A stretch of 64,000 nt of DNA from Streptomyces sp. RerS4 (lineage in GTDB: Bacteria > Actinomycetota > Actinomycetes > Streptomycetales > Streptomycetaceae), in NCBI RefSeq assembly GCF_023515955.1, contig NZ_CP097322.1:3309501-3373500 (forward strand). The letters run 5' to 3'. The position numbers and the translations under genes were made by a program. Below the pieces are notes generated by a model, which saw only the letters and a list, made by a program, of their open reading frames with translations, did not search any database and had not been told where the DNA came from. Position 1 is the stretch's first letter. The number at the start of each line of letters is the position of its first letter. Positions 8,735-18,561 of the stretch are shown here, piece by piece.

Positions 8735-9785
8735 CTACGAGATGGCCGTGCGCAGGTGGACCACGTCGATCGGCTCGGTCTCGTCGTGGGCCGTCAGGTC
8801 GATGACCTGGCCCACCGCGCGCTGTTCGGGCGTGACCGGCTTGAACTCCGGCTCGCTCGCGGTGCCCGCCGACTCGGCCTTGTGCGCGGCGAGGGCCTCG
8901 GCGCCGACCACGTCGGCCAGGTCCTCGTTCTGCACGGACTCGATCGCCGCGCGGGCCTGCGCGCCCGTCTTCGTACCGAAGAAGTCGAAGCCGCCCTCGA
9001 CGCGCGAGGCGGAGCGGCGCTGGGCGGCGTACGGGGCCACGGCCGCCGCGGTCCGGGGGGCCGGGACGGGGGTGGCGGCCGGGCGGGCGGGGCCTCGGTG
9101 CCCGTGGCGGGCTCCAGGGCCTTGGCGCCGCCGGGCGCGGGGCGGCGGGGGCCGCGGGGTTCGCGGAGGCCGCGGCCCTCGCCCGAGCCGCCTCGCGGTC
9201 CTCCGCCTTGCGGACGAGCGCCGCCATGGCCGCGTTAGCGCGGGCGTAGCCGACCGCCGTGGGCGCCCCGGCGCCGTTACGTTCCTGCGAGACCGCCGGA
9301 AGCTCCTTCGGGGCGCCCGACGGCGCCGCCTGGGCCTCGATGGCCAGCAGTCGGCGCTTCTCCAGGGCGCTCGCGCGCTCGGTCTCCGCCGTGGCGTAGC
9401 GGCGCAGCAGCGCGGCGTGCTCGCCGCGCAGGCCCGCGATCTCGACGCGCTTGGCGCGCAGCTTCGCGTCGAGCTTGGCGCGCAGGACGCGCGCCTCCTC
9501 CAGGTCCGATTCGAGCTCGGCTATGCGCTCTTCGGTCCTCCACTCGTCCTTGACCCGCTCGCGCGCGAGTTCCGCGACCCGGCGGCCGGCGGCCCGGTCC
9601 CAGGAACGCATGAGGACGGCGCCGCCCGCGCCCACCGCGGCCGTGAGGGCCACCAGCAGGCGCAGGGCCAGGGGTTCCGCGAGCAGCCACGCCGCGCCGG
9701 CGGCGGCCACGGACACCCCGGCGACGGCCGTCGGCGTGAGAAGTCGGTGCAGGGGCTCGGGATTGCGGTGGCGTCCACGGGGCAT
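8735..9785 (-). pseudogene. Membrane-anchored coiled-coil protein, two apparent frameshifts
   Basis: The gene starts at ATG 9785 (MPRGRHRNPEPLHRLL) with two membrane helices (about 20-60), then a long charged coiled coil (about 75-150), then a Pro/Ala-rich linker. The C-terminal part continues in other frames to the stop at 8735 (PYAAQRRSASRVEGGFDFF to VVHLRTAIS). Two frame changes are needed, near 9127-9140 and near 9070-9090. Each is repaired by one extra C on the coding strand in a C run, and the repaired linker reads sensibly. I therefore treat the breaks as likely consensus errors, not a dead gene. Function is unknown; the layout suggests a cytoplasmic coiled coil on a membrane anchor. 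Confidence 0.7.
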
Positions 9786-9895
9786 GGCCTGAAATTTACA
9801 GGGCGTGGACGGCGTGTGGGGTACCCGCCCGGCAAACTGTTCCCGCTCGGTGACACCGCATTTCTCCGTCAATCCGGTAACCACCGGCACGAAAG

Positions 9896-10888
9896 TCACT
9901 TCTCGATAAGGCCCTTGGACTCCAGATAGGCCTTCGCGACGTCCGCCGGCTTGGCCCGCTCGGCGTCGACCTTGCGGTTGAGTTCGACGAGGTCGGCGGT
10001 CGTCAGCACCTTGTTCAGCCGGTCGAGCGCGGCCGCGACCTCCGGGGCGCCGGCGTCCTTGGCGTTCACCACGGGCAGGACGTTGTCGGCGTTCTGGAGC
10101 TTCTTGTCGTCCTCCAACAGCACCAGACCGTAGGCGTCGAGGGTGGCGTCGGTGGTGGTGGTCAGCACCAGCTGGTCGATGCCGTCCTTGACGGCCTGCT
10201 TGGCCTGCGGGGTGCCGACGCCCTTCGGGTCGATACCCGCGACGGAGATTCCGTACGTCTTCTCCAATCCGGGGGCGCAGAAGGGACGGACGGCGCATTC
10301 GTCACCGGCCGCGATCTTCACCTTCAGCCCGGACTTGCCCAGGTCGGAAAGGGACTTCAGGTTGTTCTTCGCGGCGAATTCCCGGGAGACCGCGAAGGCG
10401 TTCTGGTCGACGGCCGCACCCGGCGCGAGCGCCTTGAGACCGAGCGGCGCGGCGAGCTTCTCCAGGGCCGCGACGGTGGCCGCCGCGTCGCTGGAGGCGA
10501 CGGGCTTGTCCTTCGGCGCGTTCGGGCCGTTCACCTTGGCGTTGAGGAACTCGGCGAGGGTGGCCGCGTACTCGGGGACGACGTCGATCTCGCCGCTCTC
10601 CAAGGAGGGTTCGTACAGCTCGCGGTTGCTCACGGTGGTGATGGAGGTGCCGTAGCCGGCGCCCTTCAACAGCAACGCGTACAGCTCGGCGAGGACGTTG
10701 GACTCGGTGAACCCGGCCGCGCCGATCACCAGCTTGCCCTTGCCGCCACCCTCCCCCGAGGACGTGGAGGCGGACGAGGAGCCCGTGTCCTTCGCCTTCT
10801 CCAGGCTCTCGCCGCCGCACGCGGCCAGCGACACGGTCAGGGCCAGCGCGCCCAGGGACGCGCCGGCGACGCGCGTGGTCTTGCTCAT
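9896..10888 (-). CDS. Osmoprotectant ABC transporter substrate-binding lipoprotein
   Basis: A 330-residue OpuAC/ProX-type binding protein for glycine betaine, choline or carnitine. It has a lipoprotein signal ending at LAAC (Cys24), a Ser/Gly-rich linker, and then the two-lobed fold beginning KLVIGAAGFTESNVLAELYALLL. The repeated pattern DVVPEYAATLAEFLN is typical of this group, and the last block is also conserved (ADVAKAYLESKGL). Stop and start spacing with the two upstream permease genes shows an operon. Substrate specificity is not resolved from sequence. Confidence 0.9.
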   Translation of the reverse strand: MSKTTRVAGASLGALALTVSLAACGGESLEKAKDTGSSSASTSSGEGGGKGKLVIGAAGFTESNVLAELYALLLKGAGYGTSITTVSNRELYEPSLESGEIDVVPEYAATLAEFLNAKVNGPNAPKDKPVASSDAAATVAALEKLAAPLGLKALAPGAAVDQNAFAVSREFAAKNNLKSLSDLGKSGLKVKIAAGDECAVRPFCAPGLEKTYGISVAGIDPKGVGTPQAKQAVKDGIDQLVLTTTTDATLDAYGLVLLEDDKKLQNADNVLPVVNAKDAGAPEVAAALDRLNKVLTTADLVELNRKVDAERAKPADVAKAYLESKGLIEK

Positions 10889-10930
10889 GGAAGTGCTCCG
10901 TTCGAGTGGGTGACGCGGGGACTCGTCGCC

Positions 10931-11596
10931 TCAGCCGGTCGGCGTGCGCGGCAGCAGCCGGTCCGCCGCCACCAAGGCGCCCTCCACCAGCAGGGCCAGC
11001 AGGGCCACCAGCACGGCGCCCGCGACGACCTGGGCGGTGTTGTACGTGTTGAAGCCGGCGGTGATGATGCGGCCGAGGCCGCCCTGGCCGACCATCGCCG
11101 CGATCGTCGCGGTGGCGATGACCTGCACGGCGCCCGAGCGCAGGCCCGTCATGACGAGCCCCCGCGCGAGCGGCAGTTCCACGCGCAGGAACAGCTGGGG
11201 CCCGGACATGCCCATGCCCCGGGCCGCCTCCACCACCGAGCGGTCCACCTCGCGCATGCCCACGTAGGCGTTGGTCAACAGCGGCGGGACCGCGAAGAGG
11301 ACGAGCGCGACGATCGTCGGCAGGTAGCCGGCGGTGCGCAGCGGGGAGACCATGAACAGGGCCAGCACCGCGAAGACGGGCACGGCCCGGCCGACGTTGG
11401 AGATGTTGACCGCGAGCGCGCCGCCCTTGCCGACGTGGCCGAGCCACAGGCCGATCGGCAGCGCCACCGCGCAGGCGATGGCCAGCGCGATCCCGCTGAC
11501 GTAGACGTGCTCGCCGAGGCGGTGCCAGACGCCGCTCTCCCCGGACCAGTTGGCGCCGTCCGCCAGCCAGTCCCAGGCCTGTCCCATCACGTCCAC
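10931..11596 (-). CDS. Osmoprotectant ABC transporter permease (second subunit)
   Basis: A 221-residue OpuBB/ProW-type inner-membrane subunit with five to six helices. It carries the EAA-type loop that docks on the ATPase (VVEAARGMGMSGPQLFLRVELPLARG). It follows the other permease with a 4-base gap and precedes the binding-protein gene, giving permease-permease-binding protein in one transcript. The ATPase is encoded divergently from 12450. Confidence 0.9.
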   Translation of the reverse strand: MDVMGQAWDWLADGANWSGESGVWHRLGEHVYVSGIALAIACAVALPIGLWLGHVGKGGALAVNISNVGRAVPVFAVLALFMVSPLRTAGYLPTIVALVLFAVPPLLTNAYVGMREVDRSVVEAARGMGMSGPQLFLRVELPLARGLVMTGLRSGAVQVIATATIAAMVGQGGLGRIITAGFNTYNTAQVVAGAVLVALLALLVEGALVAADRLLPRTPTG

Positions 11597-11600
11597 GCCC

Positions 11601-12308
11601 TCAGGCCTCCTTCACCACGGCGACGACCTTCGTGGGCCGGCCGGCGCCCCGCGTCCACGGCGTCAGCAGCCGCTGGACGCCGAGCAGCAGCAGGTCGGCG
11701 ACGAGCGCGAGCAGCACGCACAGCACCGAGGCGGTGAGCACCTGGGCCTTGAAGGAACTGTTCACGGCGGGTGCGATCAGGTTGCCGAGGCCGCCCTTGC
11801 CGACGATGGAGCCCACCGTGGTCAGCGCCACCGTGGAGACGGTCGCGATCCGCACCCCGGCGAGCAGGGCGGGCAGCGCGAGCGGCAGTTCGACCTGCCA
11901 CAGCAGGCGGCCCGGCCCGTAGCCCATGCCGCGCGCGGCCTCGCGCACCTCCTCGGGGACGGCTTCGAGGCCGGCCATCGCGTTGCGGACCAGGATGGTC
12001 AGCGAGTACAGCACGAGCCCCGTGACCACCAGCGCCGCCGACAGCCCGAAGAAGGGCAGCAGCAGGGAGAACATGGCGAGCGAGGGAATCGTGTAGAGCA
12101 GGGTGGTCAGGCCGAGCACCGGGGCCGCCCAGCGGCGGCCCCGGCGGGCCAGCAACGCGAGCGGGACGGCGACGACGAGGCCGATGAGGACCGAGGCGGC
12201 GGTGATCCAGACGTGTTCGATCGTGGCGTCGGTGAGCTCGGACGACCGGGAAGTGACGTAGTCCCAGCAGACCCAGTCGTTCGCCACGAGGCAGTTCCCG
12301 CTGGCCAC
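11601..12308 (-). CDS. Osmoprotectant ABC transporter permease (first subunit)
   Basis: A 235-residue OpuBB/ProW-type permease, first gene of the left arm. The start is taken as GTG 12308. An N-terminal stretch (NDWVCWDYVTSR) precedes about five helices, and the EAA loop is EEVREAARGMGYGPGRLLWQVELPLALP. Two non-identical permeases with a shared ATPase are usual for OpuC-type importers. The 141-base gap to the divergent ATPase gene must hold both promoters; no clear consensus pair stands out. Confidence 0.9.
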   Translation of the reverse strand: MASGNCLVANDWVCWDYVTSRSSELTDATIEHVWITAASVLIGLVVAVPLALLARRGRRWAAPVLGLTTLLYTIPSLAMFSLLLPFFGLSAALVVTGLVLYSLTILVRNAMAGLEAVPEEVREAARGMGYGPGRLLWQVELPLALPALLAGVRIATVSTVALTTVGSIVGKGGLGNLIAPAVNSSFKAQVLTASVLCVLLALVADLLLLGVQRLLTPWTRGAGRPTKVVAVVKEA

Positions 12309-12449
12309 CGTCCCTCACCCCCGTCACCTGTTCGTAGAAGCGACCATAACCCCGGACACCGACATTGGCCTGAACGGTTCGCACAGGTGCAACACACCTC
12401 TCACAAACCCTTCGCCTGTTCGGGCCCGCGGCTGGGGGAGGATGGCGGG

Positions 12450-13418
<969 letters not shown>

Positions 13419-13445
13419 GCCGTAACGCGAGAGCCGCGACGCGAG

Positions 13446-13471
13446 AAGGGCCCGGCCGGAGCCGGACCCTT
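13446..13471. terminator. Hairpin between convergent ABC ATPase and esterase genes
   Basis: An 11-bp stem (13446-13456 with 13461-13471, one mismatch) with a 4-base loop lies between two converging genes. No T tract follows, as is common for Streptomyces terminators. It probably serves both strands. Confidence 0.65.
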
Positions 13472-13504
13472 CCCTTCGCGTGCGCACGGCACCCATCGGC
13501 GGCC

Positions 13505-14614
13505 TCAGGCCTGGATGCGTCCGCTCATCCACACCAGCATCGGCGGGATCTCGCGGCGCCACGTGTTGAAGTTGTGGCCACCGCTGTCGAGGATGATCGA
13601 GGAGACTCGGTCCGGGCCCTTGACCAGCTTGATGAACTTCTTGGTGTCGCCGAGGTTCGGCTCGCCCTTCTCGCTGCTCGTGACGAGGAAGGACGTACCG
13701 GCCGGCTTCTTGTCCGCCATGCTCGCCAGGAGGTCGGCGCGCTTCTTCAGCTTGTCGTCACCGTGGAACAGGTCACCGGTCGTCGCGTCGTTCGCCGCGT
13801 CGTAGTAGGCGGACAGACCGGCGGCGGCGCCGAAGGTCTGCGGGTGGTGCGCGGCGATCTTCAGGGCGCAGTAGCCGCCCGTGGAGTTGCCGATGAAGCC
13901 CATGTTCTGCGGCTTGTCGCCCACCCGGAACGTCGACTGGATGGCCTGCGGCAGGTCCTGCGCGAAGAACGTCTCCGTCTGCGGGCCACCGGGTATGTCC
14001 ACGCACTCGGTGTCACGCGGCGGCGCGATGGTCGGGCGCAGCATGACCAGGATCATCGGCTTCATCTTGCCCTGCTTGGACAGGCTGAAGGCCTTCATGG
14101 GGTAGTCGAGCCCTTTGATCAGGTTCTCGGCGGTGCCCGGGTAGCCGGTCAGGACGATGGACGCGGGAAAGTTCTGGTCCTTGTGCTGCGGCTGGAAGTA
14201 CTCCGGCGGCAGCCACACGTAGCCCGGACTCGTTATCTTCGACTTCTGCCCGGATATGGCGACCTTCAGGATCTGGCCGCCGACCTGCGGCTTGGCACCA
14301 CCGGGCACGTCAAGCTTCTGCTTGTCGATGACCTTGATGTCCTTGCTGCTCATCGAGTGGTCGACGACCTTGCCGATGGACGTCTCCTTGCCGACCAGGT
14401 CGGCCCAGGAGCCGTAGAAGAGGAACGACTTGTTGGCCGCGAGACCGACCGCCGCGAACACGGCCAGCTGGGTCGCGAGCAGGAGCCCGATCCGACCGGT
14501 GACGGCACGCCAGGAGCGGCCCGAGAGCTTCGGCCAGAACCACACCGTCGCCCCGAACAGCAGCACACCGGCGATGATGGCCAGGACCAGGACCGTATTA
14601 CTGGTGAGACCCAT
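13505..14614 (-). CDS. Membrane-anchored putative esterase (esterase D/antigen 85-like fold)
   Basis: A 369-residue alpha/beta hydrolase with two N-terminal transmembrane helices (about 7-27 and 40-62), so the catalytic part faces outside. The nucleophile motif is GNSTGG, with a late Asp and His (SGGHNFNTW). The domain resembles the esterase family that includes FrsA-like and mycolyltransferase-fold proteins. It is divergent from the MprF-like gene, and both may serve the envelope. In S. coelicolor the matching pair (recalled as SCO3396-SCO3397) is linked to the sigma-E envelope-stress response. Confidence 0.82.
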   Translation of the reverse strand: MGLTSNTVLVLAIIAGVLLFGATVWFWPKLSGRSWRAVTGRIGLLLATQLAVFAAVGLAANKSFLFYGSWADLVGKETSIGKVVDHSMSSKDIKVIDKQKLDVPGGAKPQVGGQILKVAISGQKSKITSPGYVWLPPEYFQPQHKDQNFPASIVLTGYPGTAENLIKGLDYPMKAFSLSKQGKMKPMILVMLRPTIAPPRDTECVDIPGGPQTETFFAQDLPQAIQSTFRVGDKPQNMGFIGNSTGGYCALKIAAHHPQTFGAAAGLSAYYDAANDATTGDLFHGDDKLKKRADLLASMADKKPAGTSFLVTSSEKGEPNLGDTKKFIKLVKGPDRVSSIILDSGGHNFNTWRREIPPMLVWMSGRIQA

Positions 14615-14665
14615 GAGCAGTCAGTCGACTTTCTGATGGCAGGACCGGATTTTTCCGACGGAAGA

Positions 14666-14694
14666 GTGAACCGCCTCCTCCTCGATGTCGTCCT
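14666..14694 (+). promoter_or_regulatory. Candidate sigma-E-type promoter for the MprF-like gene
   Basis: GTGAAC (14666-14671) and CGTCCT (14689-14694) are separated by 17 bases. This fits the GGAAC - about 16-17 - CGTCT pattern of Streptomyces sigma-E promoters. The inferred start site is about 65 bases before the ATG at 14768. Confidence 0.4.
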
Positions 14695-14767
14695 AGTGGA
14701 CGCACCACACTCCCGGAGGCCCTTGCGGCCTTCGGCCACATGATCTCTCGCGGAGCAACGGGAAGCG

Positions 14768-16621
14768 ATGTCTAGCAGGATAGATGGCGATAAGTCCGGA
14801 CAGGTTCCGAAGCGGGTCGCACGAATCGTCCGAGGCCCACGACCGGAGTCCGTCCCCGGCCTGGTAGGTACGGCCGTCATGATCGTCGGCCTTCTGGACA
14901 TCGCGGCGGGCGTCTTCCCGCGATTCCGCCACAGCAGGATCCACGCGGTCACCGAGGTGCTGCCCGGCTCGCTGGGCCCCTTCGCCGCCGCCATGTCCAT
15001 CAGCGCCGGCGTGCTGCTCCTCCTGCTCGCCCACGGCCTCAAGCGCCGCAAGCGCCGGGCCTGGCGGGCGGCCGTACTCCTGCTGCCCGCGGGCGCGGCG
15101 GCGCAGTTCGCGTACCGGCACTCGATCATCGGTGTGGTCATCGCGGCGGTCCTCCTCGGGCTCCTCGTACTCCACCAGAGTGAATTCAAGGCCCTCCCGG
15201 ACCCGCGCAGCCGCTGGAAGGCGCTCGCGAACTTCGTCCTGATGAGCGCCGGCTCCATCGGCCTCGGCCTGATCATCGTGAACGTGCACCCGGGCAAGGT
15301 CGTCGGCCGGCCGAGCCTGTACGAGCAGATCACCCACGTCGTCTACGGCCTCTTCGGCTTCGAGGGCCCCGTCGACTACGCGGGCCGCGTGTCCTGGACG
15401 GTCGGCTACTCCCTCGGTGCCCTCGGCATGCTGACCGCCGTCACCACCATCTACCTGGCCTTCCGCCCCGAGCACCCGGCCGCGCGGCTCACCGAGGACG
15501 ACGAGGCGAAGCTGCGCGAGCTGCTCGCCAAGCACGGCGGCCGCGACTCGCTGGGCCACTTCGCGCTCCGCCGCGACAAGGCCGTCGTCTTCTCCCCCTC
15601 CGGCAAGGCGGCCGTCACCTACCGCGTCGTCTCCGGTGTGATGCTCGCCTCCGGCGACCCCGTCGGCGACGTCGAAGCCTGGCCCGGCGCCATCGAACGG
15701 TTCATGGAGGAGGCCAAGGCCCACTCCTGGACCCCGGCCGTCATGGGCTGCAGCGAGACGGGCGGTGAGGTCTGGACCCGCGAGACCGGCCTCGACGCCC
15801 TGGAACTCGGCGACGAGGCGATCGTCGACGTCAAAGACTTCTCGCTGTCCGGCCGCCCGATGCGCAACGTCCGCCAGATGGTCAAGCGCATCGAGCGCAA
15901 CGGCTACACCACCAAGGTCCGCCGGGTCAGCGAGCTGACCGAGGAGGAGCTGGCCGCCGTACGCGGCGCCTCCGACGCCTGGCGCGGCACCGACACCGAA
16001 CGCGGCTTCTCCATGGCGCTGGGCCGCGTCGGCGACCCGAACGACGGCGACTGCATCATCGCCACCGCCCACCGCGTCGAGGAGGGCGACACCAGCCCCT
16101 TCGGCGACCTCAAGGCCATCCAGCACTTCGTCCCCTGGGGCAAGGACGGCATGTCGCTGGAGCTGATGCGCCGCGACCGCGCCGCCGACCCCGGCATGAA
16201 CGAGCTGCTCATCGTCGCCTCCCTGGAGGCCTCCCCGGGCCTGGGCATCGAGAAGGTCTCCCTGAACTTCGCGATGTTCCGCTCCGCGCTGGCCCGCGGC
16301 GAGAAGATCGGCGCCGGCCCGGTCCTGCGCATGTGGCGCGGCCTGCTGGTGTTCCTGTCGCGCTGGTTCCAGATCGAGTCGCTGTACAAGTTCAACGCGA
16401 AGTTCCGCCCCCGCTGGGAGCCCCGCTTCGTGGTGTTCCGCCAGACCCGCGACCTGCCCCGCATCGGCTTCGCCGCGATGCAGGCCGAGGGCTTCGTCAC
16501 CCTGGCCCTGCCCCGGCTCTTCGCCGGCCGCCGCCGCCCCAAGCCGGTCCGCACCTGCGCGCACACCCCCGAGCCGGCGAAGGTCCCGGTCCAGGCCGAG
16601 CGCGAGTGCCAGGTGGCCTGA
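14768..16621 (+). CDS. MprF-like protein: membrane domain plus DUF2156 aminoacyl-lipid synthase
   Basis: A 617-residue protein. The N-terminal part (about 40-240) has around six hydrophobic helices, fewer than full MprF flippases. The soluble C-terminal half is a DUF2156 GNAT-fold domain of the type that transfers amino acids from aminoacyl-tRNA to phosphatidylglycerol; typical blocks are KAVVFSPSGKAAVTYRVVSGVMLASGDPVGD (opening) and SLNFAMFRSALARGE. Modified lipids lower surface charge and protect against cationic peptides. Which amino acid is used is unknown. The ATG at 14768 follows GGGAAGCG. The last residues are Pro/Glu-rich. Confidence 0.85.
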   Translation: MSSRIDGDKSGQVPKRVARIVRGPRPESVPGLVGTAVMIVGLLDIAAGVFPRFRHSRIHAVTEVLPGSLGPFAAAMSISAGVLLLLLAHGLKRRKRRAWRAAVLLLPAGAAAQFAYRHSIIGVVIAAVLLGLLVLHQSEFKALPDPRSRWKALANFVLMSAGSIGLGLIIVNVHPGKVVGRPSLYEQITHVVYGLFGFEGPVDYAGRVSWTVGYSLGALGMLTAVTTIYLAFRPEHPAARLTEDDEAKLRELLAKHGGRDSLGHFALRRDKAVVFSPSGKAAVTYRVVSGVMLASGDPVGDVEAWPGAIERFMEEAKAHSWTPAVMGCSETGGEVWTRETGLDALELGDEAIVDVKDFSLSGRPMRNVRQMVKRIERNGYTTKVRRVSELTEEELAAVRGASDAWRGTDTERGFSMALGRVGDPNDGDCIIATAHRVEEGDTSPFGDLKAIQHFVPWGKDGMSLELMRRDRAADPGMNELLIVASLEASPGLGIEKVSLNFAMFRSALARGEKIGAGPVLRMWRGLLVFLSRWFQIESLYKFNAKFRPRWEPRFVVFRQTRDLPRIGFAAMQAEGFVTLALPRLFAGRRRPKPVRTCAHTPEPAKVPVQAERECQVA

Positions 16622-16667
16622 CCGGCAGCACCCGCCGCACGTCCCGTAGGACCCTACGAAGCTCCGC

Positions 16668-16697
16668 AAGGCCCGCCCGCACCCGCGGGCGGGCCTT
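16668..16697. terminator. Strong intrinsic terminator after the MprF-like gene
   Basis: A perfect 13-bp stem (16668-16680 with 16685-16697) encloses the 4-base loop ACCC, with AA/TT at its base. It separates the MprF-like gene from folP. Confidence 0.88.
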
Positions 16698-16725
16698 CCG
16701 CGTCCCCGGCTCTACCCTGGGACCC

Positions 16726-17598
16726 ATGAACAACAACCGCGTGGCCGCCCCCCGGGGCCGGGTGACGGGTCTGCCCGACTGGGACCGCTGCGCGGTCATG
16801 GGCGTCGTGAACGTCACCCCCGACTCCTTCTCCGACGGCGGCCGCTGGTTCGACACCACCGCCGCCGTCAAGCGCGGCCTCGACCTCGTCGCCCAGGGCG
16901 CCGACCTCGTCGACGTCGGCGGCGAGTCCACCCGCCCCGGCGCCACCCGGGTCGACGAGGAGGAGGAGCTGCGCCGCGTGGTCCCCGTCGTGCGCGGCCT
17001 GGCCTCCGAGGGCGTCACCGTCTCGGTCGACACCATGCGCGCCTCGGTCGCCGCCCAGGCCGTCGCCGCGGGCGCCACCCTGGTCAACGACGTCAGCGGC
17101 GGCCTCGCCGACCCCGGCATGATCCCGGCCGTCGCCGCCGCCGAGGTGCCGTTCGTCGTCATGCACTGGCGCGGCTTCAGCCAGGACATGAACCGCCTCG
17201 CCGTCTACGAGGACGTCCTCGGCGAGGTCACCGCCGAACTGCGCGAGCGCATCGACGCCGTCGTCGGCGGCGGCATCGCCCCCGAACGGATCGTCGTCGA
17301 CCCCGGCCTCGGCTTCGCCAAGATGGCCGAGCACGACCTCGCCCTGGTCGCCCACCTCCCCGAGCTGCGCGCCCTCGGCTTCCCGATGCTGGTCGCCGCC
17401 TCGCGGAAGCGTTTCCTCGGACGGGTCCTCGCCGGCGCCTCCGACGCCGCCCCGCCGCCCGCCCGCGAACGGGACGCCGCCACCGCCGCCGTCTCCGCCC
17501 TCGCCGCCCACCACGGCGCCTGGGCCGTACGGGTGCACGAGGTACGCGCGAGCGCCGACGCGGTTCGGGTGGCCCGCGCCGTGGAAGGGGCACTGTGA
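16726..17598 (+). CDS. folP: Dihydropteroate synthase
   Basis: A 290-residue enzyme joining 6-hydroxymethyl-dihydropterin pyrophosphate to p-aminobenzoate, the sulfonamide target. Signature loops are present: MGVVNVTPDSFSDGG (loop 1), GGESTRPGA (loop 2), DVSGG, and DPGLGFAK with the late SRKRFLG. The start is ATG 16726; the frame is open further upstream only as shadow. TACCCT lies 7 bases before the ATG with no ribosome site, consistent with a leaderless mRNA. It is first in a folP-NTF2-folB-folK-DUF3180 operon. Confidence 0.95.
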   Translation: MNNNRVAAPRGRVTGLPDWDRCAVMGVVNVTPDSFSDGGRWFDTTAAVKRGLDLVAQGADLVDVGGESTRPGATRVDEEEELRRVVPVVRGLASEGVTVSVDTMRASVAAQAVAAGATLVNDVSGGLADPGMIPAVAAAEVPFVVMHWRGFSQDMNRLAVYEDVLGEVTAELRERIDAVVGGGIAPERIVVDPGLGFAKMAEHDLALVAHLPELRALGFPMLVAASRKRFLGRVLAGASDAAPPPARERDAATAAVSALAAHHGAWAVRVHEVRASADAVRVARAVEGAL

Positions 17599-17626
17599 CC
17601 CACCGATCGGACAGGGAAGGGGCACG

Positions 17627-18070
17627 GTGAGCCGTACCGACATAGAGGCCGTCGAAGAGGTCAACGCGGCCTTCTACGAGGCCATGGAGCAGGGGGACTT
17701 CGACGCACTGTCGGCGCTCTGGCTCGACGACGAGATCTCCTGCGTGCACCCCGGCTGGCCGGTGCTCTCCGGGCGCGGCGAGGTCCTGCGCTCGTACGCG
17801 CTGATCATGTCGCACACCGAGTACATCCAGTTCTTCCTCACCGACACCAAGGTGGCCCTCATCGGCGACACCGCCCTGGTCACGTGCACCGAGAACATCC
17901 TCAGCGGAGGCCCCGCCGAGGACGGCGGCGAGCTGGGTCCGTTGGTCGGCCAGCTGGTGGTCGCCACGAATGTGTTCCGACGCACACCGGTGGGGTGGCG
18001 GCTCTGGTCCCACCACGGTTCTCCGGTCCTCACGGACTCCGAAGACGAGGACGAAGAGGCCGCCGAGTGA
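17627..18070 (+). CDS. NTF2-like (SnoaL/DUF4440-type) protein in the folate operon
   Basis: A 147-residue single-domain protein with the cone-shaped NTF2-like fold: an N-terminal helix pair (VEEVNAAFYEAMEQGDFDALSALW), then SCVHPGWPVLSGRGEVLRSY (opening), and strands ending in WRLWSHHGSPV. The acidic tail EDEDEEAAE is typical of Streptomyces copies. It begins at GTG 17627 behind a GGGAAGGGG ribosome site, 28 bases after folP. Its role beside folate genes is unknown; an enzymatic step or a binding role are both possible. Confidence 0.85.
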   Translation: MSRTDIEAVEEVNAAFYEAMEQGDFDALSALWLDDEISCVHPGWPVLSGRGEVLRSYALIMSHTEYIQFFLTDTKVALIGDTALVTCTENILSGGPAEDGGELGPLVGQLVVATNVFRRTPVGWRLWSHHGSPVLTDSEDEDEEAAE

Positions 18071-18185
18071 CCCCAAGCGCGGGGGCGACGCTCCGTCGCG
18101 GGTAAATTCGAAGGCGGACGACGCCGACCGCACTCGGCGTAGGCCCATGGCCCCGGGGAGTCCCGGGACCGGAAGCACCTACGAA

Positions 18186-18192
18186 AGCAGGA
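18186..18192 (+). promoter_or_regulatory. Ribosome binding site that fixes the folB start
   Basis: GCAGGAG at 18186-18192 is 9 bases before GTG 18202 but abuts GTG 18193. The downstream GTG is therefore the likely start. Confidence 0.7.
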
Positions 18193-18201
18193 GTGATTCG
18201 C

Positions 18202-18561
18202 GTGGATCGTGTCGCGCTGCGCGGCCTCAAGGCTCGCGGGCACCACGGCGTCTTCCCCCGGGAACGCGAGGAAGGCCAGACCTTCATCGTCGACCTCGTG
18301 CTGCACCTGGACACCCGCCCGGCGGCGGCCGGGGACGACCTGGCCAAGACCGTGCACTACGGGGTCGTCGCCGAGGAGGTCGTGGACGTGGTCCAGGGCG
18401 AGCCCGTCGACCTGATCGAGACGCTCGCCGAGCGGATCGCCCAGCAGTGCCTCAAGCACGAGGCCGTCGCCCAGGTGGAGGTGGTCGTCCACAAGCCGGA
18501 CGCGCCCATCACCGTCCCCTTCGACGACGTGACCGTCACGATCACCCGGAGCCGCGCATGA
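18202..18561 (+). CDS. folB: Dihydroneopterin aldolase
   Basis: A 119-residue FolB. It opens VDRVALRGLKARGHHGVFPRERE, where the G.HHGV block and the following Glu are conserved; the catalytic Lys lies in HKPDAP near the C-terminus, and the substrate Glu in LIETLAERIA. It cleaves dihydroneopterin to 6-hydroxymethyl-dihydropterin and glycolaldehyde. The start at GTG 18202 is set by the ribosome site; a GTG 9 bases upstream is less likely. It overlaps folK by 4 bases (ATGA), so the two are coupled. Confidence 0.94.
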   Translation: MDRVALRGLKARGHHGVFPREREEGQTFIVDLVLHLDTRPAAAGDDLAKTVHYGVVAEEVVDVVQGEPVDLIETLAERIAQQCLKHEAVAQVEVVVHKPDAPITVPFDDVTVTITRSRA

